A stretch of DNA of 64,000 bases, taken from contig NZ_JACIJM010000001.1 in assembly GCF_014199395.1 (NCBI RefSeq), positions 124,001-188,000 on the forward strand, given 5' to 3'. The notes under the pieces are model-generated. The model searched no databases, had not been told where the DNA came from, and saw only the letters and a list, made by a program, of their open reading frames with translations. Numbering within the stretch: position 1 is the first letter of the stretch; each line of letters opens with the position of its first letter. The DNA comes from Yoonia ponticola. GTDB taxonomy: Bacteria; Pseudomonadota; Alphaproteobacteria; Rhodobacterales; Rhodobacteraceae. Of this stretch, positions 52,861-62,779 are shown piece by piece. A program made the translations under genes and the position numbers.

Positions 52861-53799
52861 ATGTCGAAACGAACGCTACCACGCATTCTTCAAACTCCGT
52901 CTGTTTTGCTGTTGCTGGTGTGGATGTTGGTCCCGCTGAGCATGACGCTTTACTTCTCGTTCATCCGCTATGTGCTGAACAGTTCGATCCGTCCCGAATG
53001 GACGACACCAGCGCTGAGCAACTGGCGTGGATTGGGCAATTATAAATATGTGCTTGATGCGAAGGACTTTTGGTTTGCGATCCAGAACTCTGTGCTGATT
53101 GTGAGCAGCATTCTAGTGATTACGGTTGTTTTGGGTCTTGGGATCGCGGTTTTAATCAACCGGAACTTCCCCGGACGTGGCATTGTCCGTGTCTTGCTGA
53201 TCTCGCCGTTCTTTGTGATGCCTGCGGTGAACGCGGTTCTGTGGATCAACATGATTTTGGACCCAGTGTTGGGCCTGCAGGGTCTGGCTGTTGGCGGTAT
53301 CAATAACATCATCGACGGATTGCGTGATTTCCCTGTGCTGGGCTGGTTCTTTAATCTGTGGCCCGTGCTCGAGCCGATTTCGTTCCGTGCCACACAGACT
53401 TCTGCCTATGCGGTCATTATGATGGTGGCTTGGCAGTGGACGCCATTTGCTGTGCTGATCTTTATGACATCACTGCAGTCCGAAGACGAAAGCCAGAAAG
53501 AAGCGGCGACGTTGGACGGTGCATCCCCGTGGTCGCAGTTTATCAACCTGACCGTTCCGCACCTGGCCCGCCCGATTGCGATTGTCGTGATGATCCAGTC
53601 GATTTTCCATCTGTCACTGTACGCGGAAATCGAGATTGTTAGCCGCGGTAATGGCAACAAAAACCTGCCCTACCTGATTGGTGAGTTCACCAGCAACAAC
53701 ATCGGTGCGGCAAGTGCGACAGGAATCTTCGCGGTCATTCTGGCCAATATTATCGCCATCTTCTTGCTGCGTATGGTCGGCAAGACGTTGATGGACTAG
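52861..53799 (+). CDS. smoF: Polyol ABC transporter permease (MalF type)
   Basis: A 312-residue inner-membrane subunit with six hydrophobic helices, beginning with TPSVLLLLVWMLVPLSMTLYFSF. The EAA loop (EDESQKEAATLDGASPWSQFINLTVPHL, near residue 210, quoted in part) contacts the ATPase. ATG 52861 is preferred; a GTG four codons earlier at 52849 is possible. It forms the channel with smoG and ends 12 bases before it. Confidence 0.9.
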   Translation: MSKRTLPRILQTPSVLLLLVWMLVPLSMTLYFSFIRYVLNSSIRPEWTTPALSNWRGLGNYKYVLDAKDFWFAIQNSVLIVSSILVITVVLGLGIAVLINRNFPGRGIVRVLLISPFFVMPAVNAVLWINMILDPVLGLQGLAVGGINNIIDGLRDFPVLGWFFNLWPVLEPISFRATQTSAYAVIMMVAWQWTPFAVLIFMTSLQSEDESQKEAATLDGASPWSQFINLTVPHLARPIAIVVMIQSIFHLSLYAEIEIVSRGNGNKNLPYLIGEFTSNNIGAASATGIFAVILANIIAIFLLRMVGKTLMD

Positions 53800-53810
53800 G
53801 AGAAAAGACA

Positions 53811-54647
53811 ATGGCAACCGTTTCTCAAACATCCAAATTCAGCAAAATTGCATGGCCCGTTGCGGCATGGGTGGTCGCGCTGATCTTCTTCTTCCCGATT
53901 TTCTGGTTGGTCTTCACCAGCTTTAAAACAGACGCTGACGCAGTAAAGCCGGAATTCCTGTTCAAGTTCACGCCGACGTTGGAAAACTATACCAACATGA
54001 CGCAGAACTATGACTATTGGAAATTCGCGACCAACTCTGTGATCACCTCGACGTTTGCGACGCTGTTCGCGTTGATCGTCGGCGTGCCTGCGGCCTATGC
54101 GATGGCATTTGACCCATCGCGGCACACCAAAGACATTCTGATGTGGATGTTGTCCACCAAGATGTTGCCAGCGGCGGCGGTTCTGTATCCGATGACGTTC
54201 TTGACTAAAAACATGCTGGGCATCTTCGACACGCACTTCCTTGTGATTTTGGTACTGTGCCTGATCAATTTGCCGATCGTGATCTGGATGCTGTTCACCT
54301 ACTTCAAGGAAATCCCGAAAGAGATCATTGAAGCAGGCAAAATGGACGGCGTCAGCACGTGGGGCGAGATCAAGGATATTCTGATCCCACTCGCATGGGG
54401 CGGCATTGCATCGACTGCGCTGCTGACTTTCATCTTCTGCTGGAACGAAGCCTACTGGACAGTGCGTTTGACCACGATTGATGCGGCGACCTTGTCGAAG
54501 CTGATTGAAGGGAACCGTGCGCCGGAAGGTCTGTTCTTTGGACGCCTGTCCGCCGTGTCTACTGCGGCTGTGGCCCCGATCATTATCCTTGGCTGGTTCT
54601 GTCAAAAGCAGCTTGTTCAAGGTTTGACGTTTGGTGCGGTAAAGTGA
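53811..54647 (+). CDS. smoG: Polyol ABC transporter permease (MalG type)
   Basis: A 278-residue permease. The first helix (AAWVVALIFFFPIFWLVFTSF) leads into the MalG-specific FKTDADAVKPEFLF segment, and the EAA loop reads EIPKEIIEAGKMDGVSTWGE. The C-terminal GRLSAVSTAAVAPIIILGWFCQKQLVQGLTFGAVK tail is typical of sugar permeases (GLTxGAVK end). It is partner of smoF. Confidence 0.93.
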   Translation: MATVSQTSKFSKIAWPVAAWVVALIFFFPIFWLVFTSFKTDADAVKPEFLFKFTPTLENYTNMTQNYDYWKFATNSVITSTFATLFALIVGVPAAYAMAFDPSRHTKDILMWMLSTKMLPAAAVLYPMTFLTKNMLGIFDTHFLVILVLCLINLPIVIWMLFTYFKEIPKEIIEAGKMDGVSTWGEIKDILIPLAWGGIASTALLTFIFCWNEAYWTVRLTTIDAATLSKLIEGNRAPEGLFFGRLSAVSTAAVAPIIILGWFCQKQLVQGLTFGAVK

Positions 54648-54711
54648 TCGTGTTGGCGGTGCCTTTTGCTCGCGCCTTTGGCGCCGCCTCACGCAATTTG
54701 CAGGATTAATC

Positions 54712-55605
54712 ATGTCTATTATGATCCCCAAAATCGAGGTCGTTGACCGCACAACCCGTTCGATCCGCTATCTTGAGCATGGCTGGCCGACGGAATTGTG
54801 CCGCTGGCACGCGCATGAAGAATACGAGTTGCATCTTGTTGTAGCGACCCGTGGCAAGGCGTTTGTAGGCGATTACATCGGTGATTTTGAAGCGGGCGAT
54901 CTGTTTCTGACTGGGCCGAACCTGCCGCATAACTGGATCACTGACAAAGTTTGGACCACACCTGTCGCGGTCCGCGATATGCTGGTGCAATTCAGCCATG
55001 AGAGCTTTGAAAAGCTGGCCGAAGGGTTCCCTGAATTTGGCGAGGTCCGCAAAATGCTGACTTTGGCACAATCCGGCGTGCAATTCGAAGGGTTCAATCC
55101 GACGTTTGCGATGGGTCACATGGAAGCGATCCGCAACAACGAAGGCCCTGAGCGCATTCTCGCGTTTATCCGTTTCCTCGTGCGGCTGAACGAACATGCC
55201 GAGAAAAAAGTCCTGTCCGTATCCAAGCTGGTGCAGGTGCAGGGCGGCAGCAAACACGCACGGATCGGGGCGGTAGTGGATCACATCGTGACCAACTTCA
55301 AAGAAGACTTTTCCGTCGCGCAAGCCGCAGAGATGGCGGGCATGACCCAAGCCACATTCGCGCGCAATTTTACGGCGGTGACTGGTCATAAATTCGTAGA
55401 ATTTCTAACCAGTGTACGCATCGGTCAGGCGTGCAGCATGCTGTACGTCTCGGACCAGACCATTTCCGATATCAGCTATGAATCGGGTTTTCGTAATCTG
55501 GCGAACTTTAACCGCCACTTTCTTAAAATGAAGAGCATGACGCCTTCCGAGTACCGCGAAACCGCGCGCAAAGATCTCGCAAAACCAATGGAGACTTCAC
55601 CATGA
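54712..55605 (+). CDS. AraC-family transcriptional regulator of the polyol operon
   Basis: A 297-residue regulator. The N-terminal cupin-like domain (residues about 20-100: CRWHAHEEYELHLVV, FEAGDLFLTGPNLPHNW) should sense the ligand, and the C-terminal AraC double HTH (about 190-290) has FSVAQAAEMAGMTQATFARNF and ISDISYESGFRNLANFNRHFLK. It lies inside the operon between the permeases and the mannitol dehydrogenase, overlapping the latter by four bases. It probably activates transcription in response to a hexitol. Confidence 0.9.
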   Translation: MSIMIPKIEVVDRTTRSIRYLEHGWPTELCRWHAHEEYELHLVVATRGKAFVGDYIGDFEAGDLFLTGPNLPHNWITDKVWTTPVAVRDMLVQFSHESFEKLAEGFPEFGEVRKMLTLAQSGVQFEGFNPTFAMGHMEAIRNNEGPERILAFIRFLVRLNEHAEKKVLSVSKLVQVQGGSKHARIGAVVDHIVTNFKEDFSVAQAAEMAGMTQATFARNFTAVTGHKFVEFLTSVRIGQACSMLYVSDQTISDISYESGFRNLANFNRHFLKMKSMTPSEYRETARKDLAKPMETSP

Positions 55606-57020
55606 CCAAGGCTGCTTTGCCCCCAATTCTGGCGACGCGCTACGACCGCGCGGCCTGTGCTGTGGGTGTTGTGCATCTGGGATTCGGCGCGTTCCATCGG
55701 GCGCACCAAGCTGTCTATCTCGATGATTATATGGACAAAACTGGCGACCTGCGTTGGGGTGTTGCCGCTGTAAACCTGCGCGGGGCAGAGGCGGATGCTT
55801 TTGCTGCGGCGGCTGGCGATGTGGCACACCACGATGGGTATTTCCTGAAGTCCTACGCGGCAGATGGCGCCCAAGCGTTACGGCGTGTGCGGTCACATGT
55901 GCAGTTTGCGGATTGGAGCGTGGACCGTGCCGCAACAGAGGCGTTGCTGGCGCAAGACAGCGTGCATCTGGTGACGATCACAGTGACCGAAAGCGGGTAT
56001 TACACCGATCCAAACGGCAATTTGAACCTAGCTGATCCGGTGATCGCATCTGAAATCAAAAGCGGCACCGCGCACAGCGTTTACGGTTATCTGCGGGCAG
56101 GTTTGCAAGCGCGGATGGAACAATCCGGTGCGCCGTTGACCATCGCGTGCTGTGACAACATCCGTCAAAACGGCAAGATGTTGCACCGTAATTTGCTGGC
56201 TTATCTGTCAGCGTGTAGTGATGCTGATCTGTACGACTGGACAGCTGCGAACGTTGCGTTCCCATGTTCGATGGTGGACCGGATCACGCCGCGCAGCACG
56301 CCTGAATTAAGCGCAGAATTGACCGCATTAATAGGCTCGCCTGTCGCGTCACCGATCATGGCCGAAGATTTCATTCAGTGGGTTCTGCAGGACAAAGCCG
56401 CCGCCGCCATGCCTGATCTGGCTCAAGCGGGCGTGACCGTTACCGCGGATGTCGACCCGTTTGAGGAAACCAAAATTCGTGTTTTGAACGGCGGCCATAC
56501 GGCGCTGTGTTATTTCGCAGCCCTAGAAGGTGTCGAAACCTTTGATGCTGCGATGCGGGTGCCGCATTTGTACGAACATTTTCGCGCATTCGAGGCCGAA
56601 GTATTGCCCGCGATTACGATAGATTTGCCGTTCTCAAAAACGGATTATCTGGAAAAGATCGACGCCCGTTTCGGTAACCAAGCAATTGGCGACACCGTGG
56701 CGCGGATCTGTGCGGACGGCATGGCAAAGTTCCCGATTTTCATCCGCCCGACACTGGAAGGCTGTTTTGCGCAGGGCATCGTGCCTGCATCTGCGATCCG
56801 CAGCATTGCCAGTTGGTACGTCTTTGCGCAGCATGTGCAGGCTGGCAAAATCCCGTTTAAATACGTGGAACCCAGCTGGGACGATCTTGCCGCGATGTTG
56901 GGCAGTGACACCTTTATCACCTCTCCCCAGCTTTGGGGCGATCTACCTGAAACTTATCCTGAATTTGCCGAGACACTTCGGCTTGATATCTTTGAATTGG
57001 AGCAAAAATGGCCGGTTTGA
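55602..57020 (+). CDS. mtlK: Mannitol/polyol dehydrogenase (fructose-forming)
   Basis: A 472-residue NAD-dependent long-chain polyol dehydrogenase. The N-terminal Rossmann domain shows VVHLGFGAFHRAHQAVYLDD and a TVTESGYY segment. The C-terminal catalytic domain has CDNIRQNG, FPCSMVDRITP and KIRVLNGGHTALCY, with the essential Lys in KIRVLNGGHT. It oxidises mannitol to fructose, and possibly arabitol or sorbitol too. It overlaps the AraC gene upstream (four bases) and the ATPase gene downstream (13 bases). Confidence 0.9.
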   Translation: MTKAALPPILATRYDRAACAVGVVHLGFGAFHRAHQAVYLDDYMDKTGDLRWGVAAVNLRGAEADAFAAAAGDVAHHDGYFLKSYAADGAQALRRVRSHVQFADWSVDRAATEALLAQDSVHLVTITVTESGYYTDPNGNLNLADPVIASEIKSGTAHSVYGYLRAGLQARMEQSGAPLTIACCDNIRQNGKMLHRNLLAYLSACSDADLYDWTAANVAFPCSMVDRITPRSTPELSAELTALIGSPVASPIMAEDFIQWVLQDKAAAAMPDLAQAGVTVTADVDPFEETKIRVLNGGHTALCYFAALEGVETFDAAMRVPHLYEHFRAFEAEVLPAITIDLPFSKTDYLEKIDARFGNQAIGDTVARICADGMAKFPIFIRPTLEGCFAQGIVPASAIRSIASWYVFAQHVQAGKIPFKYVEPSWDDLAAMLGSDTFITSPQLWGDLPETYPEFAETLRLDIFELEQKWPV

Positions 57021-58045
57021 CACTGCGCGACGTGCGCAAAAGCTATGGTGCCACGCAAGTTATGCATGGCGTTGATCTGGACATCGAAGACGGCGAATTC
57101 GTCGTATTTGTCGGCCCGTCGGGTTGTGGGAAATCCACGCTTTTGCGGATGATCGCAGGGCTAGAGGAAATCACATCCGGTTCGGTTTGCATCGGTGACA
57201 CCGAAGTGAACCAAGTCGCCGCATCCAAACGCGGCGTGGCGATGGTTTTCCAGACATATGCGCTGTACCCGCACATGACAGTCTATAAAAACATGGCGTT
57301 TGGTCTGAAGCAGGCCAAGACGGATCCCGCCGAGATCGACCGCCGCGTGAAAGCCGCTGCCGAAATTCTGCAGATCACTGATTATTTGGATCGCTCGCCA
57401 CGTAACCTGTCTGGTGGGCAACGTCAGCGTGTGGCGATTGGCCGTGCGATTGTGCGCGATCCGGAAGTGTTCTTGTTTGACGAGCCATTGTCGAACCTTG
57501 ATGCGGCCCTGCGTGTGCAAACACGTTTGGAAATCGCGCGTCTGCACGAACGCCTTGAGACCACGATGATCTATGTGACGCACGATCAGGTCGAAGCGAT
57601 GACGCTCGCGGACAAGATTGTCGTGCTGCGCGATGGTCGAATCGAGCAAGTTGGAAGCCCGATCGAACTTTACGAGCGGCCACGAAATGCGTTTGTCGCG
57701 CAGTTTATTGGTAGCCCGAAGATGAACTTCTTTGATGCGGATGAACTGACAGCCGAAGCTGCTGGCGTGCTGGGGCGCGTGGCAGATGCCAATGTGCAAA
57801 TCGGTTTGCGTCCTGAGCATATGATCCCGACAGCCACAGGTGCTGTTGTCGAAGGCAAGCTTGAGCTCGTCGAGAACCTTGGCGAATACGCTTTGGTTCA
57901 CCTGATTACAGCCAAAGGCACAGAGTTTATCGCGAAAACCGAAAAGCCACCGAGCCAAGCGAAAGGCGAAATGATCGGCTTTACGATCAAGCCGGAACTC
58001 GCCCACGCGTTTGATAAAACAACCGGGCTGCGGTTGGTCGAATAA
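57008..58045 (+). CDS. smoK: Polyol ABC transporter ATP-binding protein (MalK/UgpC type)
   Basis: A 345-residue ATPase: Walker A GPSGCGKST, Q-loop FQTYALYPHMTVYKNM, signature LSGGQRQRVAIGRAI, Walker B VFLFDEPLSNLDA, H-loop YVTHDQVEAMT. A C-terminal OB-fold (TOBE) regulatory domain with IGLRPEHM and GKLELVENLGEYALVHL follows. It energises smoFG. Last gene of the operon, 26 bases before a strong terminator. Confidence 0.93.
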   Translation: MAGLTLRDVRKSYGATQVMHGVDLDIEDGEFVVFVGPSGCGKSTLLRMIAGLEEITSGSVCIGDTEVNQVAASKRGVAMVFQTYALYPHMTVYKNMAFGLKQAKTDPAEIDRRVKAAAEILQITDYLDRSPRNLSGGQRQRVAIGRAIVRDPEVFLFDEPLSNLDAALRVQTRLEIARLHERLETTMIYVTHDQVEAMTLADKIVVLRDGRIEQVGSPIELYERPRNAFVAQFIGSPKMNFFDADELTAEAAGVLGRVADANVQIGLRPEHMIPTATGAVVEGKLELVENLGEYALVHLITAKGTEFIAKTEKPPSQAKGEMIGFTIKPELAHAFDKTTGLRLVE

Positions 58046-58071
58046 TCCACTCCACTCCACTCACTGAAATG

Positions 58072-58102
58072 AAAAAACGCGCCCGCAATGGCGCGTTTTT
58101 TT
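58072..58102 (+). terminator. Terminator of the polyol operon
   Basis: AAAAAACGCGCC and GGCGCGTTTTTT (12 bp, perfect) enclose a 6-base loop and end in a run of seven T. A textbook rho-independent terminator. Confidence 0.93.
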
Positions 58103-58191
58103 GTGTTTGACGATCACGTAGACGTCATCTCTATCTTGCATGATCGGCGCGATGGCATACCTTTGATCAAACACAAGAATTAAGGATCACC

Positions 58192-59526
58192 ATGACCCGA
58201 TTGTTCGCTACTGCCATCGCGCTATTTTTGCCCATGGCCGCGACCGCCGAAGACGCCGTCACCACATTCACGCTAGATAACGGTATGGACGTCGTCGTGA
58301 TCGAAGATCACCGCGCCCCCGTTGTTACGCAAATGGTTTGGTATAAAACCGGATCGGCGGACGAACCTGTTGGGGCATCTGGGGTCGCGCATTTTCTGGA
58401 ACACCTGTTGTTCAAGGGCACTGACGTACTGGAGCCGGGCGAATTCTCTGCGACGGTTGCCGACAATGGCGGGTCTGACAACGCGTTCACGAGCTATGAC
58501 TACACTGCCTATTTCCAACGCATTGCCGCTGATCGGTTAGAGCTGATGATGCAGATGGAAAGCAACCGGATGAACAATCTGCGGATCACTGAAGCCGATA
58601 TCGAAACAGAGCGACAGGTCATTCTGGAAGAACGCAACCAGCGGACGGAAAACAATGCGGGTGCCTTGGCGCGCGAGCAATTCAACGCCGCCTTGTATCA
58701 GAACCACCGTTACGGCGTGCCGATCATCGGTTGGAAGCACGAGATGGAAGACTTGTCGCTGCAAGATGCGCTCGACTTTTATGACCTCTATTATTCGCCG
58801 AACAATGCGATCTTGATTGTGGCTGGTGACGTGTATCCCGATGATGTGCGTGCTTTGGCAGAAACGTATTACGGTGTGATCCCCGCAGAGCCGGACTTGC
58901 CAGAACGCATTCGCCCAGAAGAGCCACCGCAGCGGGCTGAACGCCGGATCACTTACGTCGATCAACGTGTGTCGCAACCGTATCTCAGCCGCTCTTACCT
59001 CGCGCCAGAGCGTGACGCGGGTGCGCAAGAAGAGGCCGCTGCTTTGGTCTATCTGTCTGAATTGCTTGGCGGTTCGCCGTTTACATCCGTGCTAGGCACC
59101 GCATTGCAGTTTGACACGCAAATGGCGGTTTATAGTGGCACGGGCTACAGCGGCTCGTCACTGGATGATACGTCGTTTGGCATCTCCGTTGCACCCGCCG
59201 ATGGGGTCAGCCTGTCAGAGGTCGAGGCCGCGATGGACGACGCAATCGCGGCGTTCCTTGAGGCGCCAATTGACGAGGCACGCATGGACAGCATCCGCAC
59301 GCAACTGCGCGCATCCGAGATTTACGCGCTGGACGATGTGGCAGGAATTGCACGTCGCTACGGGGCTGCGTTGACCCAAGGCCTGACGATCCAAGACGTG
59401 CAAGACTGGCCCGATGTGTTGCAAGCCGTGACCGCCGAAGACGTCAAAGCCGTCGCTGAAAAAGTCCTGAACCGAGATCAGGCCGTAACCGGCTGGGTCG
59501 TATCTAGCCAAGAGGAGGCACGCTAA
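58192..59526 (+). CDS. M16 zinc metallopeptidase (active subunit)
   Basis: A 444-residue periplasmic pitrilysin-family peptidase with signal peptide (residues 1-19, TAIALFLPMAATA). The inverted zinc motif HFLEHLLF (HxxEH) lies near residue 68, and the distal Glu is in ERQVILEERNQR. The second half contains the C-domain with LGGSPFTSVLG-like and RRYGAALTQG segments. It degrades small peptides or misfolded proteins in the periplasm, probably as a heterodimer with the next gene, which shares one base with its stop (TAATG). Confidence 0.92.
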   Translation: MTRLFATAIALFLPMAATAEDAVTTFTLDNGMDVVVIEDHRAPVVTQMVWYKTGSADEPVGASGVAHFLEHLLFKGTDVLEPGEFSATVADNGGSDNAFTSYDYTAYFQRIAADRLELMMQMESNRMNNLRITEADIETERQVILEERNQRTENNAGALAREQFNAALYQNHRYGVPIIGWKHEMEDLSLQDALDFYDLYYSPNNAILIVAGDVYPDDVRALAETYYGVIPAEPDLPERIRPEEPPQRAERRITYVDQRVSQPYLSRSYLAPERDAGAQEEAAALVYLSELLGGSPFTSVLGTALQFDTQMAVYSGTGYSGSSLDDTSFGISVAPADGVSLSEVEAAMDDAIAAFLEAPIDEARMDSIRTQLRASEIYALDDVAGIARRYGAALTQGLTIQDVQDWPDVLQAVTAEDVKAVAEKVLNRDQAVTGWVVSSQEEAR

Positions 59527-60836
59527 TGCGGCACTTTATTCTCACGGCGGTTTTTGCCGTCACCGCCTCTGTCGCGTCTGCTGCTGTGGATATTAAAACA
59601 GTCACGTCCGAGGGCGGAATTAACGCTTGGGTCGTCGAAGAACCTTCGATCCCGTTTGTCGCGTTAGAAATCCGCATTCGCGGTGGCGCGTCATTGGACG
59701 AAGAGGGCAAACGCGGCGCGGTCAATCTGATGATGGGCCTGCTTGAAGAAGGCTCTGGCGAGATGTCAGCGCAGGAATTCCAAACCAAACGCGAAAGCTT
59801 AGCTGCGTCCTTTGGTTACCGCGCATCTGACGATACGATCTCGTTGTCGGCGCAGTTTTTGACTGAAAATCAGGACGAGGCATTAGCGTTGTTCAAGCAA
59901 TCGCTGATCAATCCGACCTTTGACCAAGACGCGATTGATCGCGTGCGGGCGCAGGTGATTTCAGGGATTAACAGCGACGCGAAAAGCCCGAACAGCATCG
60001 CGAGCACTTACTTTAATGCGTCGGCATTCGGCGATCATCCGTATGGCAGCAGCATGGACGGCACCATCGAAAGCGTCTCGGCGCTGACCCAAGGTGACAT
60101 GTTCGCTGCACACCGCAATGCGCTGACACGCGACCGTTTGTTTGTGTCTGCTGTGGGCGACGTCACGGCGGACGAAATCGGGCCAATTTTGGACGACTTG
60201 TTGGGCGACCTGCCTGCTGAAGGGTCAGCGCTGCCTGACGATGTGGACTTTGGCCTGTCGGGTGGCGTGACGGTCATCGACTTTGAAACACCACAGTCGG
60301 TAGCATTGTTTGGACATGCCGGGATCGAACGCGATGACGACGATTTCTTTGCGGCTTACATCATGAATCAAATCCTTGGGGCGGGAGGTTTTGAATCGCG
60401 TCTGATGAACGAAGTGCGCGAAAAACGTGGCCTGACTTACGGGATCAGCACGTACCTTGTGCCGAAGTTTCACGCCGAAATGGTGCTGGGGCAGGTGGCA
60501 TCGGCGAATGCCACGATTGCCGAAGCGATTGACGTGACGCGCGCCGAATGGGCGCGGATGGCAGATGAAGGCGTCACAGCAGATGAACTCTCCGCGGCGA
60601 AAACTTATTTGACGGGCGAATATCCGCTGCGTTTTGATGGCAACGGCGAGATCGCGGATATCATGGTCGGGATGCAGATGATCGGGCTGCCGCCAGAATA
60701 TGTGATCAATCGGAACGACTATATCGAGGCCGTGACGTTAGAGGATATTAACCGCGTGGCTGGCGAATTGCTGGACCCAGAGGCGCTGCACTTTGTGGTT
60801 GTGGGGCAACCGGAAGGGCTGGTTTCGACCGAATAG
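59526..60836 (+). CDS. M16 peptidase-like protein (non-catalytic partner)
   Basis: A 436-residue exported M16-family protein (signal peptide residues 1-19, VTASVASAA). At the zinc-motif position it reads AVNLMMGLLEEGSGEM, with no HxxEH, so it should be inactive. It keeps the substrate-binding Arg/Tyr region (REKRGLTYGISTYLVP) of the partner subunit. In many proteobacteria, adjacent active and inactive M16 proteins form a heterodimeric peptidase. Confidence 0.92.
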   Translation: MRHFILTAVFAVTASVASAAVDIKTVTSEGGINAWVVEEPSIPFVALEIRIRGGASLDEEGKRGAVNLMMGLLEEGSGEMSAQEFQTKRESLAASFGYRASDDTISLSAQFLTENQDEALALFKQSLINPTFDQDAIDRVRAQVISGINSDAKSPNSIASTYFNASAFGDHPYGSSMDGTIESVSALTQGDMFAAHRNALTRDRLFVSAVGDVTADEIGPILDDLLGDLPAEGSALPDDVDFGLSGGVTVIDFETPQSVALFGHAGIERDDDDFFAAYIMNQILGAGGFESRLMNEVREKRGLTYGISTYLVPKFHAEMVLGQVASANATIAEAIDVTRAEWARMADEGVTADELSAAKTYLTGEYPLRFDGNGEIADIMVGMQMIGLPPEYVINRNDYIEAVTLEDINRVAGELLDPEALHFVVVGQPEGLVSTE

Positions 60837-60934
60837 TCTATGTCCGATCGCGATTATTTATAGCGGATTTTTTCCGTGGATAACTTGGCGTCTGACCTCG
60901 CAGAATCAAAGTGGGCTATGCTACAGCTTGTGGC

Positions 60935-62779
60935 ATGGCCCATGTGACCCCCCAGATAAAGCCGCAGCCTGTGATTAAACAGCTGGACGACGCTGCAATT
61001 AACCGTATTGCCGCTGGCGAAGTGCTGGAACGGCCCGCCTCTGCTGTCAAAGAGCTGGCCGAGAACGCAGTTGATGCTGGCGCGACCCGCATCGAAGTCG
61101 TGATCGCCGACGGTGGCAAAACCTTGATCCGCGTCACAGACGACGGTTGCGGAATTGCCGCGCATGATTTGCCGCTCGCACTATCACGTCACGCCACATC
61201 CAAAATTGACGGGTCGGACCTGCTGAATATCCATTCGTTTGGGTTTCGCGGCGAGGCGCTTCCGTCGCTTGGCGCGGTCGGCCGCTTGACGATTACATCG
61301 CGGGTGCCGCCCGAAACGGCCGCCCGTATTGCCGTTGCTGGTGGCGTCACGGACGCGGTTGCCCCCGCGGCCTTGAATAACGGAACCGTCGTGGAATTAC
61401 GCGACATGTTCTATGCCACGCCTGCCCGTTTGAAATTCCTGCGAACTGATCGCGCCGAAGCGCAAGCGGTGGGTGATGTGATCAAACGGCTTGCGATGGC
61501 CGAGCCGTTTATCACCTTTATCTTGCGCGATGCGTCAAATGGGGATCAACGCACGACATTTCGCGCTGACGCCGAAACTGGCGATTTGTTTGATGCGTTG
61601 CATGGGCGGTTGCGATCCGTTCTGGGGCGTGAATTTGCCGAAAACGCGATTGCGATTGATGCAGAGCGCGAGGGATTCCATCTGACCGGATATGCCGCGC
61701 TGCCGACCTATTCCCGTGGTGCTGCGATTGCGCAATTTCTGTTTGTAAACGGGCGTCCAGTGCGCGACAAAATGCTGCTGGGCGCATTGCGCGCTGCCTA
61801 TATGGATGTGCTGTCACGTGACCGGCACCCGGTTGCAGCGCTGTTCGTGGATTGCGATCCAAAGTTAGTGGATGTGAACGTGCATCCTGCGAAATCAGAG
61901 GTGCGGTTTCGTGATCCGGGGGCTGTACGCGGGCTGATCGTGTCAGGTCTTCGTCATGCGCTTGCAGATGCCGGCCACCGTGCGTCTACGACTGTTGCCG
62001 GGGCAACATTAGGCGCCATGCAACCCGAGCAAACGCGACCGTCAGGGCAAATGCAGCCGCGCGTCTACCAAATGGATCGACCGTCGTTCAGTGCGCGATC
62101 CATGACGTTCCAAGCGCAAGCTCCGCAAAGCATGACAGGTTTCGCGGAGCCCTCGGCGCGATTTGAGCCGATGCCAGCCGAAGATTCCGTGCCGCAACAT
62201 CTTCCGTTGGGTGCTGCACGTGCACAGGTGCATGAAAATTATATCATTGCGCAGACCGAAACGGGCATGGTGATCGTGGATCAACATGCGGCGCACGAAC
62301 GGCTTGTGTACGAAAAACTCAAAGGGCAAATGGCTGCGAATGGTGTCCCTGCACAGGCACTTTTGATCCCTGAAATCGTAGAACTGTCAGACAACGAAGT
62401 CGCGACTTTGCTTGGTTTTGCGGACGACTTGCAAAAAATGGGTCTGACGATCGAGGCATTTGGTGGAAACGCGATTGCCGTGCGCGAAACACCTGCGATC
62501 TTGGGCGAGATCAACGCGGCCAACATGTTGCGCGATATTCTGGACGAGCTGACCGATCAGGGCGACAGCACACAGCTGAAATCCCGCATTGATGCGATCC
62601 TAAGCCGTGTGTCGTGTCATGGATCGATCCGCTCTGGCAGGCGTATGCAAGCCGATGAAATGAATGCACTTTTGCGCGAAATGGAGGCCACCCCGATGTC
62701 GGGACAGTGCAACCATGGCAGGCCAACTTATGTGGAGCTAAAACTCAGTGATATCGAACGTCTGTTTGGTCGCACATGA
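60935..62779 (+). CDS. mutL: DNA mismatch repair protein MutL, with endonuclease motif
   Basis: Couples mismatch recognition by MutS to strand removal. The 614-residue protein has the GHKL ATPase motifs in order: AENAVDAGA (Mg-binding Asn), DDGCGI, HATSKI and GFRGEALPSLGAVG. The linker (about residues 350-420) is Gln/Pro/Ser-rich. The C-terminal domain holds the metal-dependent nicking motif DQHAAHERLVYE at Asp449 and CHGSIRSGRRM, so this MutL should nick DNA itself, as in bacteria lacking MutH. I chose ATG 60935 for the family N-terminus. rmuC follows with overlapping ATGA. Confidence 0.95.
   Translation: MAHVTPQIKPQPVIKQLDDAAINRIAAGEVLERPASAVKELAENAVDAGATRIEVVIADGGKTLIRVTDDGCGIAAHDLPLALSRHATSKIDGSDLLNIHSFGFRGEALPSLGAVGRLTITSRVPPETAARIAVAGGVTDAVAPAALNNGTVVELRDMFYATPARLKFLRTDRAEAQAVGDVIKRLAMAEPFITFILRDASNGDQRTTFRADAETGDLFDALHGRLRSVLGREFAENAIAIDAEREGFHLTGYAALPTYSRGAAIAQFLFVNGRPVRDKMLLGALRAAYMDVLSRDRHPVAALFVDCDPKLVDVNVHPAKSEVRFRDPGAVRGLIVSGLRHALADAGHRASTTVAGATLGAMQPEQTRPSGQMQPRVYQMDRPSFSARSMTFQAQAPQSMTGFAEPSARFEPMPAEDSVPQHLPLGAARAQVHENYIIAQTETGMVIVDQHAAHERLVYEKLKGQMAANGVPAQALLIPEIVELSDNEVATLLGFADDLQKMGLTIEAFGGNAIAVRETPAILGEINAANMLRDILDELTDQGDSTQLKSRIDAILSRVSCHGSIRSGRRMQADEMNALLREMEATPMSGQCNHGRPTYVELKLSDIERLFGRT

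Noticed and set aside
53796..54752. Minus-strand frame (318 codons) across smoG
   Set aside because: Antisense shadow with no start signal or domain.
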